A DNA stretch of 64,000 nt from Anastatus disparis (Eukaryota; Arthropoda; Insecta; Hymenoptera; Eupelmidae). Numbering within the stretch: the first letter of the stretch is position 1; each line of letters begins with the position of its first letter. This document shows, piece after piece, positions 46,082 to 56,560 of the stretch. The position numbers were made by a program, and so were the translations under genes. The DNA is taken from positions 1,170,001 through 1,234,000 of the forward strand of contig JAFFSR010000364.1 in NCBI GenBank assembly GCA_017163975.1, given 5' to 3'. The notes beneath the pieces are model-generated. The model had not been told where the DNA came from and ran no database searches. It saw only the letters and a program-made list of their open reading frames with translations.

Positions 46082-46880
46082 TCCTTTCTTATTATACAAG
46101 GTACATTTATTTTTTTAATATTCAAAGTTAATTTTCATTTTTGAAACAATAATTGTACTTCTTTTTTCATACTTTGTTTGATATAAAGATAATTTTAAGC
46201 AGATATAAATATGTAATTGATTGTACATACTTGACAAATAATCTTATAATAATTATAAATGTCAAATGCTTAAAATAAAGCATGAAAAAATTTAAAAATC
46301 ATGTTTGATCATTGATTTCTTATGTTCATTAAAGTTTAATGTGTATTAGTTAATATTTTTTAATAAAAAAATAATACAATTTTGGTTTGTTTAAATATAA
46401 TTATAGTAACGCAAGTTTTAATTTTACTTTGTAATAATTATTACAAAAATATAAAAATCTCATGTGAAGAATGAATTATACTTATAAAGTATAAAATTAT
46501 TTTAAATCTAAATTTTAGTTTTAACATTAAAATATAACTTAAATAGAAATCAACAAATTCCTTAAAAAAATAATAACATGTTACATTTTTAATCAGTTTA
46601 GAATTTGCTCTGTCAATGATTTGCAGCTTAGATGTAGATTCCATATTTTAATCTCATCAAGATTTTATCATTCCAAGACATTTCACAGTATTTTAGTTTG
46701 TTAACACAAGTGATATTCTTTATTTATTTATATCGATTGATACAATCTTCTAAATAATTTTTAAAGCTGGAATACTGTGATTTTCTCGTACCTTTTTGAA
46801 CAAGCTTTTTTAAATAAAGATTATCTAAAAATAAAATTTTCATATATTGAGAGTTATTAAAATTTATAACTTAAAGTATT
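46082..46880. other. AT-rich non-coding stretch
   Basis: A 67-codon minus frame (46644-46441) starts MESTSKLQIIDRANSKLI but has no known motif and is surrounded by AT-rich sequence. It is not called. Confidence 0.35.
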
Positions 46881-47490
46881 TACTTTTAGTTCCATATAAT
46901 TCCAGAACAGCTCTTGCAAGAACATAAAAATAATGTTCACTATGAGCTTCAACGCTCATTGTAAGCCATCTATCTGATGTTTCTTGACAAGCAAGTCTTA
47001 AATTCTGAATGGTCGTTTAAAGAGTTTTCCAATATCTACATCAACACTTTCAATAGCTTGTTTAAATTTTTTTTACAATGGAAAATAATTAAAATACTCT
47101 TTCTCGTCACTTTCTTTAATTTTGTGTTTTTAAGAGTTAATTTATGATAACAAGAAGATACTAAAATAAGAAGATGGCCCATTTTCATCTCTAAATATAT
47201 TTGAGATTTATATGCACTTAGATCACTACAAGCAAAAAACTAATTAGACAAACATTTTCTATTTCTTCAAATTTATGATAACAACAAGATACTAAAATAA
47301 GAAGATGGACCATTTTTACCTCCAAATATATTTGAGGTGTTTACGCACTTAGATCACCACAAGCGTGAATACTAATTAGATAAACATTTTTCCTATTTCT
47401 CCAAATTCTTTTTCTATAATTAATTCTATGTTTCTTGGAACTTTTGTGTTTATGTTATAACATATATATTTCACAGGTGGTAATGAATCA
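46880..47490 (-). pseudogene. Unclassified decayed coding-like stretch
   Basis: Minus-strand pieces in neighbouring frames have the look of old coding sequence: SLPPVKYICYNINTKVPRN (about 47470), KFKQAIESVDVDIGKLFKRP (about 47070-47010) and LRLACQETSDRWLTMSV, then EAHSEHYFYVLARAVLELYG (about 47000-46890). I do not recognise the family. Frame changes and stops separate the pieces. A tandem duplication of ~128 bp (47143-47270 and 47276-47407, with AAATAAGAAGATGG and TCTAAATATATTTGAG) falls inside. It could be a relic of cargo or of another transposon. Confidence 0.35.
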
Positions 47491-48154
47491 GAAAACATAG
47501 TTCTTTGTCAAAGATTCGCAGTTTTAACATTTTAAGAATTTTAGTTACTGGCATTTATACAACCATTGAATTTCTCTTAAGAATAAGATTGCTTCTTTAA
47601 AATATTGAAAATATGATATTTCATTGCTACACATTCTGTAATTATATAAACTATCAATTTCCATTGTATACTAATATTGCAACATTTTATAATTATAAAA
47701 CTAACAATTATTAGAAAATAAATTTTTTAGGAACTTATTTTATTAAACAATAAATATTTTACATAGTTATTAAAATACTTGTTTATAATTATTTTAACAG
47801 TTTAGAATTAAAAGTTTCTTTGACTTATTCATTTTTATGATAATTTTATGATAAAAGTTATTTCAGTAAAAAAGTAAATAAAGGTGAAAATGCAGATGAA
47901 AATTAATTATGATAAAGTAACAACAAGTTACATAAATTTAAATAGTAATAACAATTACAGAAATTAAAAAAAAAATTATGGTATTCATTAAATTATGTTG
48001 AATCTTATAAAAACAAAAATAAAATAATTTTATAAAGATTCAGCAATAAAAAAATATTAAAAAATATTTTTCAATTGCAAGGTTAAATACGAAAACATAA
48101 CGTATAAAAGGCTTAGAGCGCTCGATTGCTTCGCCTACTTGCCATCGGGGGGGC
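47491..48154. other. Very AT-rich stretch, nothing recognised
   Basis: Homopolymer-rich, with no ORF and no pairing noticed. Confidence 0.4.
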
Positions 48155-48264
48155 TGCTCTACAAAATTGCACAGCTATCTGTATCACAGAGACAGAAGAT
48201 ATGAAATCAATGTGCTGAACAAAGATAGCATATATCGATACACTAAGTTTATCGCTCAGGAGCA
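48155..48264 (+). repeat. Direct repeat upstream of transposase exon 1, distal copy
   Basis: About 110 bp, nearly identical to 49118-49226 (TGTATCACAGAGACAGAAG, CAATGTGCTGAACAAAGATA, TATCGATACACTAA). Confidence 0.85.
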
Positions 48265-48403
48265 GCTTCCCGGGGCGCTACCGCGCCCCTTGATTAAAAT
48301 CTTTACCCTAGCTAAATTTAAACATATTTTTTTAAATTTATAAACGTTACTCAAGTAACATCGATACGTAAGTAAGACCGTAATTTGAGTTGAGTTATTG
48401 CCC

Positions 48404-48484
48404 ACACAGCGTGAAAGGTTGCTGCAAGGTTTCAGTAATAAAATTCTTATTACTGAAACCTTGCAGCAATCTTTCATGCTGTGT
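48404..48484. mobile_element. 81-bp perfect-looking hairpin MITE
   Basis: ACACAGCGTGAAAGGTTGCT then GCAAGGTTTCAGTAATAA is inverted at 48447-48484 with two or three mismatches. Its words resemble the tandem array at 13290-14760. Confidence 0.75.
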
Positions 48485-48512
48485 AGGTGCTTGAGTTTGA
48501 ATTCCAACCTTA

Positions 48513-48790
48513 GGCCCGAATTTATAGTCGTTGCTCAAACTCAAGCATTGAGTATGCTCCATTCTCAAACATCGTTCTGTCTTTGTCTCTCTCATAATAA
48601 AATCTCATTTCGTCTTTCAGGTTCGAATTCATAGACCCAACTCAAGTAAAGATTCGTTACTCAAATCTCATTCTGTCGCTGCTTCTCTCATGATAACAAA
48701 AAAAGACACTGGATGTAACCAGTACTTCAGTTTTGTTCATGTATTTAAACCTCAATGCTTGAGTTTGAACAACGACTATAAATTCAGACC
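48513..48790. mobile_element. ~278-bp MITE related to 38323-38514
   Basis: The left end GGCCCGAATTTATAGTCGTT, followed by GCTCAAACTCAAGCATTGAG, is inverted at the right (CTCAATGCTTGAGTTTGAAC, AACGACTATAAATTCAGACC). The flanking triplets TTA and TCA are an imperfect duplication. More fragments of the same family follow to about 48960. Confidence 0.7.
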
Positions 48791-49117
48791 TCAGGCAGAA
48801 AGTTGTAGTCGTTACTCAGTTCTCAGTTCTCAGCTTACATGAATCAAACATTATTCCGTCTTATTTTTCTCATGATGAGAAAACAGACAGATGCCACAAT
48901 CATTACTTGAGTTACTTCCATACATTCGAATCTAATCATTTTTCGTTTAAGTATTTTATAGGATAATAATGAGTTTAACCAATCAGAGAGGTTATTTCTT
49001 TAGGATTAGAGATACATAAATTATTCTCTTACTTTTGTAGTATAGATGTATAGCACCACCAACCGTATAACGTACTACATGTATGTATGTGCGTGATCGC
49101 GATGTCCCAAGGGGGTC

Positions 49118-49226
49118 GCTCTAGAAAATTGCACAACTCTGTATCACAGAGACAGAAGATATAAAATCAATGTGCTGAACAAAGATAGCATATATCGATA
49201 CACTAAATTTATCGTTTTGGAGCAAT
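49118..49226 (+). repeat. Direct repeat upstream of transposase exon 1, proximal copy
   Basis: Partner of 48155-48264. It ends about 170 bp before the candidate first coding exon, so it may hold the promoter or leader; that role is inference from position only. Confidence 0.8.
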
Positions 49227-49396
49227 TCTCCAGTCCCCAGTCCCGACCGAGCTTCCATTCTCTTATGTTTGATTTCGTACTCAGAATTTGTCACTTTATG
49301 GTTTTTCATGCTCGAGTTTACAACAATAACATCGATGTTTAATTTTTATCAATCAATTATAATAAATATAATATAACAAAATATTTAAATATTAAA

Positions 49397-49639
49397 ATGG
49401 GATTTTCAAGTAAATTAGTGAGTTATAATAAATGTTGTAATCCTTATAAATTGAAGAATCATCGAAAAACTAAGTCATTACAGAAAGTGTCAGAAAATAT
49501 TAAAAAAGTTTTGATTAATGTTACATTAGATGAAAGAATATGTTCGACATGCAGAAAACGTGCTTATAAAGATTTTAATGACCTGCAATGTTGGTGTTCA
49601 TCTATTGAATATTTTATGAAAATTATTTTTTATGATTAA
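49397..49639 (+). CDS. Cysteine-rich N-terminal exon of the 22-kb unit's transposase (candidate)
   Basis: 80-codon frame. It carries CCNPYKLKNHRKTKSLQKVS and ends with RICSTCRKRAYK. The CC...H...C-x-x-C pattern followed by a basic helix looks like a small zinc-binding DNA-recognition domain. From memory, insect proteins whose C-terminal parts match the exons at 60.1-62.3 kb begin with just such a CCNP...CxxC domain, so I take this as exon 1 of that gene, in the right order and strand. The donor site is not fixed; it must leave one base of a codon to match the exon starting at 60074. The intron would then span the gypsy element and the satellite, about 10 kb. The ATG at 49397 is the first in frame. 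Confidence 0.55.
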   Translation: MGFSSKLVSYNKCCNPYKLKNHRKTKSLQKVSENIKKVLINVTLDERICSTCRKRAYKDFNDLQCWCSSIEYFMKIIFYD

Positions 49640-49827
49640 TTAATATCTTTTCTATAAATCTTGCATGCAATTATTTAATTCTAGGCATAATATTATTGGC
49701 AAAAAAAACTTATTAACAAAATTTATGTTGAATGTTTAATATTTAGGTTATAGTTGCTTCTGTTTTATGTAAATTTTGCATGCTATTTATTTTAGATGTA
49801 ATGAAAATGGTAAAGTTTAATTCACAC

Positions 49828-50046
49828 TGTCATATATGCGCGTTATATGTCCGTTTCACATACCGTCACGGGAGGGCGTCAGTAACGCACGATATCGCGC
49901 GCGCTTCGAAACGCTCTCATGTCAGACGTAGTCAAGCTATGAAAGCGATAACATGTATCTTTGTTCTATTGTACCAATTGATATTAAATAAACTGTTGAT
50001 TAAAGTTAATCGCCACCTTTTATTATATTCCTGCTAATATATTACA
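49828..50046 (+). repeat. 5' LTR of the gypsy element
   Basis: Starts TGTCATATATGCGCG, ends TAATATATTACA, and contains ATTAAATAAACTG as a likely polyadenylation signal. Confidence 0.95.
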
Positions 50047-50060
50047 TTGGCGACGAGGAT
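50047..50060 (+). promoter_or_regulatory. Primer-binding site (tRNA-Ser type)
   Basis: TTGGCGACGAGGAT follows the 5' LTR directly. Its last 13 bases complement the 3' end expected of an insect tRNA-Ser(GCU) plus CCA; that match is from memory. A serine tRNA primer is reported for mag-type elements. Confidence 0.75.
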
Positions 50061-50189
50061 AAAACCGGTTAAACCGTTGAACTGAAAAAGTTTTTTAGCT
50101 GAGTGAACTGAAAAAGAATAGAGTTGTAAGTGAAGTGAAAACGCTAAAAGAGGATCGGTTTTATAGTATTCAATAGTAACAAAGACAAA

Positions 50190-53100
50190 ATGGCAACGGA
50201 TCAGGAACGGTTAGAATTGACAAGACGCGAACAGGAAGTGTTGGCGAAAGAACAAGAAACACAGCGAATGAGAAAAGAATCAGAGGAGGAATTTCAAAGA
50301 TTGGAAGCTGCAAAACAGTTAGCGGGAATGTCTGTGGCACAGTCCAAACAACAGACTACAGTTTATAAGGGTACCATAGGAAGCATTTCAGAATATACGC
50401 TTGACGAAGATTGGGAAATGTGGTATGAACGCCTAGAGCAATATTGTACAGTCAACGAAGTACCTGCAGAAAAATATGTATCGTTATTCCTCACGCTTCT
50501 TGGAAAAGAAGCATATGCCTTGTTACGTAATTTATGCTCGCCAGCACGTTTAGCACAATTACCGTTAGCAACGTTAGCAAAAACAATGAAGGATCATTTA
50601 CAACCTGTTCCAAGCGTCATAATGGAGAGATATAAATTTAAAGAATATAAACAGCAAGCAGGAGAAGATATTAAAAAGTATGTAGCTAACCTTAAAAAGC
50701 TTGCAACGTTCTGTGATTTTGGCAATAATTTAGAAACGCATTTACGAGACCAATTCGTCTGGGGAATTTCCAGTGAAGCAACAAAGAAAAGGCTATTAGC
50801 AGAACGAGAATTAAGCTACCAAAAAGCAGTAAAGTTGGCATTGTCATTAGAAGCAGCAGGACGCGATGCAGCAAAAATGAACCCGTCATCGACATCATCA
50901 ACGGATAATGTAAATTTTGTAGCTGAAAAGAAAATACAAGGTAAAAAGTCGAACGCGTCAAATAAGCAAACGGCAAATTCTAAGAACTGTTATTGTTGTG
51001 GCCGTTCGAATCATCTAGCGTCAAACTGTCGTTTTAAAGATTACAAATGTAACAAATGCGGACGCGTAGGACATTTACAAGTAGCGTGTAAAAATAAAAA
51101 TGTGTCTAATTCGAATTGGCGGAAATCAGTTAAAATTAATAGTGAAAATAAGGATGAAGATAAACCGAAATATGAAAATCAAAATTTTGTTGAAGAAACG
51201 GAAACATTAAGTGAAAAGTTTGATAATCTTTTTATTATTAGAAATAAATGTAAAGCATGTCGGAAGGAAGATGCGCCATTTTATTTTAATTTAGACGTTG
51301 AAAAGATGCCATTAAAGTTCGAAATAGACACAGGCTCACCGATTACAGCAATCTCGTCGCGTCGATATAAAAATTCTAAGAATTTATACGAACGGGAGTT
51401 ATTGAAAACAGCGCGAATTTTTAAAACATACAACGATAGACGTATAGTACCTTTAGGAAGTTTATCCGTGTCGGTCAAGCATAAAGAAAAGATGCATCAG
51501 TTAGAATTGTTTGTATTGCCGAGCGAAGGTGATACACCTATAATAGGGCGTCAATGGCTGCGCGAACTTAATTTAATTAACGTAGAGAATAGTGGGGAAG
51601 GGCTCACAATTAATTTGTTAACGGATGATGCGACAGCGGGTAAAATTTCAATGTTTAAGGAATTTGAATCAGTATTTTCAGATAAGCTAGGTACGTATAA
51701 GGATGAGAAATTTTCGTTACAATTAAAGCCGGATACAATACCTGTTTTTTGTAAAGCTAGACCGGTACCATTTGCTATGCGCGCTAAACTTGAGAAAGAG
51801 ATAGAAAGATTAGTAAATTCTAATATTTTAGAACCTGTAAACAGTAGCGAATGGGCTACGCCCATTGTACCAGTGCTAAAGTCAAATGGACAATTAAGAG
51901 TCTGCGGAGACTATAAAATAACCTTAAATCCGCACTTAATAGTAGATAGATATCCTGTACCGCGAGTGTGCGATTTGTTAAATAAGCTAGGTAAAGGAAA
52001 AGTTTTTTCAAAGTTAGACTTAGCACAGGCATATCAGCAAATTGAATTGGACGAAGCGTCAAAAAGTTTAACCACAATAACGACTCATAAAGGACTTTAC
52101 AGGTATAATAGACTTAGTTACGGTATTGCGTCTGCTCCAGGGTTGTTTCAGAGGGAAATGGAAAAGGCTTTAAGCGGGGTGGACGGTACTGTAGTTTATT
52201 TCGACGATGTATTTGTTTCCGGAAAAACACGGCAAGAGCACGACAAAAATTTAAACGCGGTTTTAAAACGTTTTAAAGAAAAAGGTCTTACGGTACAAAA
52301 AGAAAAATGTCAATTTGCAAAAGAAAGCATACAGTTTCTTGGTTATGAGTTAGATGCGCAAGGGTTACATATTTCTAAATCTAAAATTGATGCGATAGTA
52401 AAAATGTCAGTGGTGCGAGATATTTCAGAACTAAGATCGTTTTTAGGTGCAATAAATTACTATGCGAAGTTTATTAGGGATTTTGCAAAAATTGCCAGTC
52501 CATTGTACGAGTTATTACGAGAAGATGTTAAGTGGAACTGGACAAGTGAGAGAGAAAATGCATTTCAACGCGCAAAAGATAGTTTAGTCTCACACGATGT
52601 ACTAGCACATTACGATACTGAGTTGCCGATAAAAGTCGTATGTGATGCGTCACCGAAAGGATTAGGGGCGGTACTTTCGCACACGTACCCAAATAGAGAG
52701 CAACGACCAGTAGCGTATGCGTCAAGAGTATTAACACGAGCTGAACGTAATTACTCTCAACTCGACCGCGAAGCGTTAGCGTTGGTATTTGCAGTTAAAT
52801 CGTTCCACCAGTATATTTATGGGCGCAAATTTATTTTGGAAACTGATAACAAGCCCTTATCATTTATATTTATATCCAAAAAGGGATTACCACAAATGGC
52901 TGCAAGCCGTGTTCAGCGTTACGCATTATTCTTAGCAGGCTACGACTTCGAAATCAAGCACATAAGTGGAAAAGAGAACGGACCTGTTGATGCGCTATCA
53001 CGCGTTTTAATTGAAAATACCAAGACTGAACACACTAAAAGCGAGTCGGAGGATTATTCTTATTTGAACTATGTTACCGAAGAAGTTAATTCGCTAAACA

Positions 53101-54482
53101 GTGAAGTCATACGAACAGCAACTAGTAAAGACTCTATATTAAAAGAGATTGTTCAATACGTACAGAACGGTTGGCCAAAGAAGGTTGATGATCGACTTCT
53201 AGTATATAAAAATAAATTTTTAGAATTGTCAATTGAAAAAGGATGTCTGTTATGGGGTCACAGAGTAGTTATACTGTCATCGTTGCGCGCTGATCTATTA
53301 AACGAATTACATAACTCGCATGCTGGAATTGTTAAAATGAAAGCATTAGCCAGATCTTTCATATGGTGGCCAAAGATTGATAGTGATATAGAAAATTTAG
53401 CCAGGTCATGCAGTTTATGCCTACAAGCGCATAGTAATCCGCCTCGGTCAGTTTTACACGTATGGGAATGGCCTCAAGGGCCTAATGAGCATATACATGC
53501 AGATTTTTGTGGACCCATAAAAGGATATATGTACTTGGTTATAACAAACGCCTTTTCAAAATGGATAGATATCAAGGAGATGACAGATATTACAGCTCCT
53601 AGTACGATTGCGGTTTTTAAGGAGTACTTTAGTGTATGGGGAATCCCTATGTCTATAGTGACAGATAACGGGCCGACGTTTACGTCAGACAACTTCAAGG
53701 TTTTCTTGGAAAGAAATGGGATAGTACACCACCGAACTGCTCCTTATCACCCTGCATCTAATGGTGCAGCGGAAAATGCCGTACGTTCTTTTAAGGATAA
53801 GTTTAAAATATTAGTGGAGGGAAAGCTATCTCGAAAGGATGCGCTACGAAAATACTTATTCTACTACAGAACGACACCGCACAGCACAACGGGCTGCTCG
53901 CCAGCTGAATTACAGATAGGCCGCAAGTTGAAAACACGATTAGACGCTATTAAACCTTCTGTGCGCGAAACTGCAGAACGAAACCAAGCTAAACAGCAAC
54001 AATACTTTAAAGGCAATAGGAAGACAACTTTTAATGAAAAAGACAATTTAATGGCCAGAGATTATGCAGCAAATAACTGGCGAAAAGCCGAAGTAGTTGA
54101 AAGACTTGGTCCCGTCACTTACAACGTTCGAACAGACGACGGCCGAGTATGGAAACGTCATCTAGATCAACTGCGAGCGAGAGAAGAAAACAACTATGCT
54201 GTAAGTTCTCATGCGCATAATAATGTTAATAGCCCAGCGGCCAGCGTAATAGTAGGTAATGTGCCTCAAGCGCTCAGAACACAAGTACCAGATACAAATA
54301 TTGTGCGTGATAAACGAAATTTTGATATTGAAGCGATACCAATTGTTGATAAAAGTATTGCAGAAGCAACTGCGCCCTTATGTACAGCGAAAACAAATAT
54401 CACGCCTGAGATTACCGAAGCCGTTCCTTATGTACGTCGTTCATCTCGTATTCGCAAACCTCCTCAACGTCTAGACTTATAA
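50190..54482 (+). CDS. Gag-Pol polyprotein of the gypsy element (1430 codons)
   Basis: Single uninterrupted frame; the ATG at 50190 is the first in frame after the primer site. Order of parts: coiled, charged gag start (residues 1-80) and capsid-like region; two zinc knuckles near 266-300 (CYCCGRSNHLASNC and CNKCGRVGHLQVAC); aspartic protease with DTGSP near 379; reverse transcriptase with VYFDDVFVS near 670; RNase H with CDASPKGLGAVL near 818; integrase with an H-H-C-C zinc part near 1040-1077, then catalytic D in HADFCGP (about 1103), D in TDNGPTF (about 1158) and E in NGAAENAV (about 1194); and a GPVTYNV C-terminal module. Gag and pol in one frame without a shift fits the mag clade. It ends in a basic RRSSRIRKPPQR tail, 36 bp before the 3' LTR. 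All expected catalytic residues are present, so it may be competent. Confidence 0.95.
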   Translation: MATDQERLELTRREQEVLAKEQETQRMRKESEEEFQRLEAAKQLAGMSVAQSKQQTTVYKGTIGSISEYTLDEDWEMWYERLEQYCTVNEVPAEKYVSLFLTLLGKEAYALLRNLCSPARLAQLPLATLAKTMKDHLQPVPSVIMERYKFKEYKQQAGEDIKKYVANLKKLATFCDFGNNLETHLRDQFVWGISSEATKKRLLAERELSYQKAVKLALSLEAAGRDAAKMNPSSTSSTDNVNFVAEKKIQGKKSNASNKQTANSKNCYCCGRSNHLASNCRFKDYKCNKCGRVGHLQVACKNKNVSNSNWRKSVKINSENKDEDKPKYENQNFVEETETLSEKFDNLFIIRNKCKACRKEDAPFYFNLDVEKMPLKFEIDTGSPITAISSRRYKNSKNLYERELLKTARIFKTYNDRRIVPLGSLSVSVKHKEKMHQLELFVLPSEGDTPIIGRQWLRELNLINVENSGEGLTINLLTDDATAGKISMFKEFESVFSDKLGTYKDEKFSLQLKPDTIPVFCKARPVPFAMRAKLEKEIERLVNSNILEPVNSSEWATPIVPVLKSNGQLRVCGDYKITLNPHLIVDRYPVPRVCDLLNKLGKGKVFSKLDLAQAYQQIELDEASKSLTTITTHKGLYRYNRLSYGIASAPGLFQREMEKALSGVDGTVVYFDDVFVSGKTRQEHDKNLNAVLKRFKEKGLTVQKEKCQFAKESIQFLGYELDAQGLHISKSKIDAIVKMSVVRDISELRSFLGAINYYAKFIRDFAKIASPLYELLREDVKWNWTSERENAFQRAKDSLVSHDVLAHYDTELPIKVVCDASPKGLGAVLSHTYPNREQRPVAYASRVLTRAERNYSQLDREALALVFAVKSFHQYIYGRKFILETDNKPLSFIFISKKGLPQMAASRVQRYALFLAGYDFEIKHISGKENGPVDALSRVLIENTKTEHTKSESEDYSYLNYVTEEVNSLNSEVIRTATSKDSILKEIVQYVQNGWPKKVDDRLLVYKNKFLELSIEKGCLLWGHRVVILSSLRADLLNELHNSHAGIVKMKALARSFIWWPKIDSDIENLARSCSLCLQAHSNPPRSVLHVWEWPQGPNEHIHADFCGPIKGYMYLVITNAFSKWIDIKEMTDITAPSTIAVFKEYFSVWGIPMSIVTDNGPTFTSDNFKVFLERNGIVHHRTAPYHPASNGAAENAVRSFKDKFKILVEGKLSRKDALRKYLFYYRTTPHSTTGCSPAELQIGRKLKTRLDAIKPSVRETAERNQAKQQQYFKGNRKTTFNEKDNLMARDYAANNWRKAEVVERLGPVTYNVRTDDGRVWKRHLDQLRAREENNYAVSSHAHNNVNSPAASVIVGNVPQALRTQVPDTNIVRDKRNFDIEAIPIVDKSIAEATAPLCTAKTNITPEITEAVPYVRRSSRIRKPPQRLDL

Positions 54483-54505
54483 ATAAGCAAAAATGTTTTT
54501 GAATT

Positions 54506-54518
54506 AAGTGGGGAGGAT
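54506..54518 (+). promoter_or_regulatory. Polypurine tract
   Basis: AAGTGGGGAGGAT immediately precedes the 3' LTR. Confidence 0.8.
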
Positions 54519-54737
54519 TGTCATATATGCGCGTTATATGTCCGTTTCACATACCGTCACAAGAGGGCGTCAGTAACACACGATATCGCGCGCGCTTCGA
54601 AACGCTCTCATGTCAGACGTAGTCAAGTTATGAAAGCGATAACATGTATCTTTGTTCTATTGTACCAATTGATATTAAATAAACTGTTAATTAAAGTTAA
54701 TCGCCACCTTTTATTATATTCCTGCTAATATATTACA
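54519..54737 (+). repeat. 3' LTR of the gypsy element
   Basis: Same length as the 5' LTR; about five transition differences (for example CACGGGAGG versus CACAAGAGG). Confidence 0.95.
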
Positions 54738-56560
54738 CACACAATTTCTGTTTAAGGTAGTTGTCGACTCCTTACATCATAAAAAACTGTTTATTATAAA
54801 ATGCTTTAAAATTTAATTCACAACTTCAATATAATTTCACAAATAATTAGTTAAAATTTTATAACCTCCAGTGGTTTCAAAAGTAAGATATAAAACTGAA
54901 ATTTTCATTTTATATAATAAATATCATTAAAATTACAAATTTAAAAAGTTATATTATAATTATGAAACCGTTAATCGTTCCAAAAATTTAACTATTTATT
55001 TATAAAGTTATATTGAAGTTATAAACCAAATTTCAACGCATTTTATAATAAATAATTTTTGTATGATGTAATGGGTCGACAACTACCTTAAAGATTAACT
55101 TTTATATAAATTTTGCAAGCAATTATTTTATTCCAGATGTAATATTATTTGCAAAAAAATCTTATTTACAAAACTTTTGTTGAATGTTTAATATTTAGGT
55201 TATAGTTGCTTCTGTTTTATGTAAATTTTGCATGCTATTTATTTTAGATGTAATAAAAATGGTAAAGTTTAATTTACACAATTTCTGTTTAAGGTAGTTG
55301 TCGACTCCTTACATCATAAAAAACTGTTTATTATAAAATGCTTTAAAATTTAATTCACAACTTCAATATAATTACACAAATAAATAGTTAAAATTTTATA
55401 ACCTCCAGCGGTTTCAAAAGTAAGATATAAAACTGAAATTTTCATTTTATATAATAAATATCATTAAAATTACAAATTTAAAATATTATATTATAATTAT
55501 GAAACCGTTGATCGTTCTAAAAATTTAACTATTTATTTATAAAGTTATATTGAAGTTATAAACCAAATTTCAACGCATTTTATAATAAATAATTTTTGTA
55601 TGATGTAATGGGTCGACAACTACCTTAAAAATTAACTTTTATATAAATTTTGCATGCAATTATTTTATTTCAGATGTAATATTATTTGCAAAAAAATCTT
55701 ATTTACAAAACTTTTGTTGAATGTTTAATATTTAGGTTATTGTTGCTTCTGTTTTATGTAAATTTTGCATGCTATTTATTTTAGATGTAATAAAAATGGT
55801 AAAGTTTAATTCACACAGTTTCTGTTTAAGGTAGTTGTCGACTCCTTACATCATAAAAAACTGTTTATTATAAAATGCTTTAAAATTTAAGTCACAACTT
55901 CAATATAATTTCACAAATAATTAGTTAAAATTTTATAACCTCCAGCGGTTTCAAAAGTAAGATATAAAACTGAAATTTTCATTTTATATAATAAATATCA
56001 TTAAAATTACAAATTTAAAAAATTATATTATAATTATGAAACCGTTAATCGTTCCAAATATTTAACTATTTATTTATAAAGTTATATTGAAGTTATAAAC
56101 CAAATTTCAACGCATTTTATAATAAATAATTTTTGTATGATGTAATGGGTCGACAACTACCTTAAAAATTATCTTTTATATAAATTTTGCATGCAATTAT
56201 TTTATTACAGATGTAATATTATTTGCAAAAAAATCTTATTTAGAAAACTTTTTTTGAATTTTTAATATTTAGGTTATAGTTGCTTCTGTTTTATGTAAAT
56301 TTTGCATGCTATTTATTTTAGATGTAATAAAAATGGTAAAGTTTAATTCACACAATTTCTGTTTAAGGTAATTGTCGACTCCTTACATCTTAAAAAACTG
56401 TTTATTATAAAATGCTTCAAAATTTAATTCACAACTTCAATATAATTTCACAAATAAATAGTTAAAATTTTATAACCTCCAGCGGTTTCAAAAGTAAGAT
56501 ATAAAACTGAAATTTTCATTTTATATAATAAATATCATTAAAATTACAAATTTAAAATAT

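Larger units (their letters stand above)
49828..54737 (+). mobile_element. Ty3/gypsy LTR retrotransposon, mag-like, near intact
   Basis: LTRs 49828-50046 and 54519-54737, both 219 bp and TG...CA bounded. CACAC at 49823-49827 and 54738-54742 is a 5-bp target duplication; other satellite units read TTCACACAATTTCTG uninterrupted. A primer-binding site follows the 5' LTR, a purine tract precedes the 3' LTR, and one long gag-pol frame fills the interior. There is no envelope frame. The LTRs differ at about five positions, all transitions, indicating a recent insertion. Confidence 0.95.

Noticed and set aside
49861..49920. GC-rich CGCGCGCG stretch as a CpG-island promoter
   Set aside because: It is internal to the gypsy LTR and occurs identically in the 3' LTR.
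50692..54046. Minus-strand frames of 60-104 codons
   Set aside because: Antisense shadows of the gypsy gag-pol frame.
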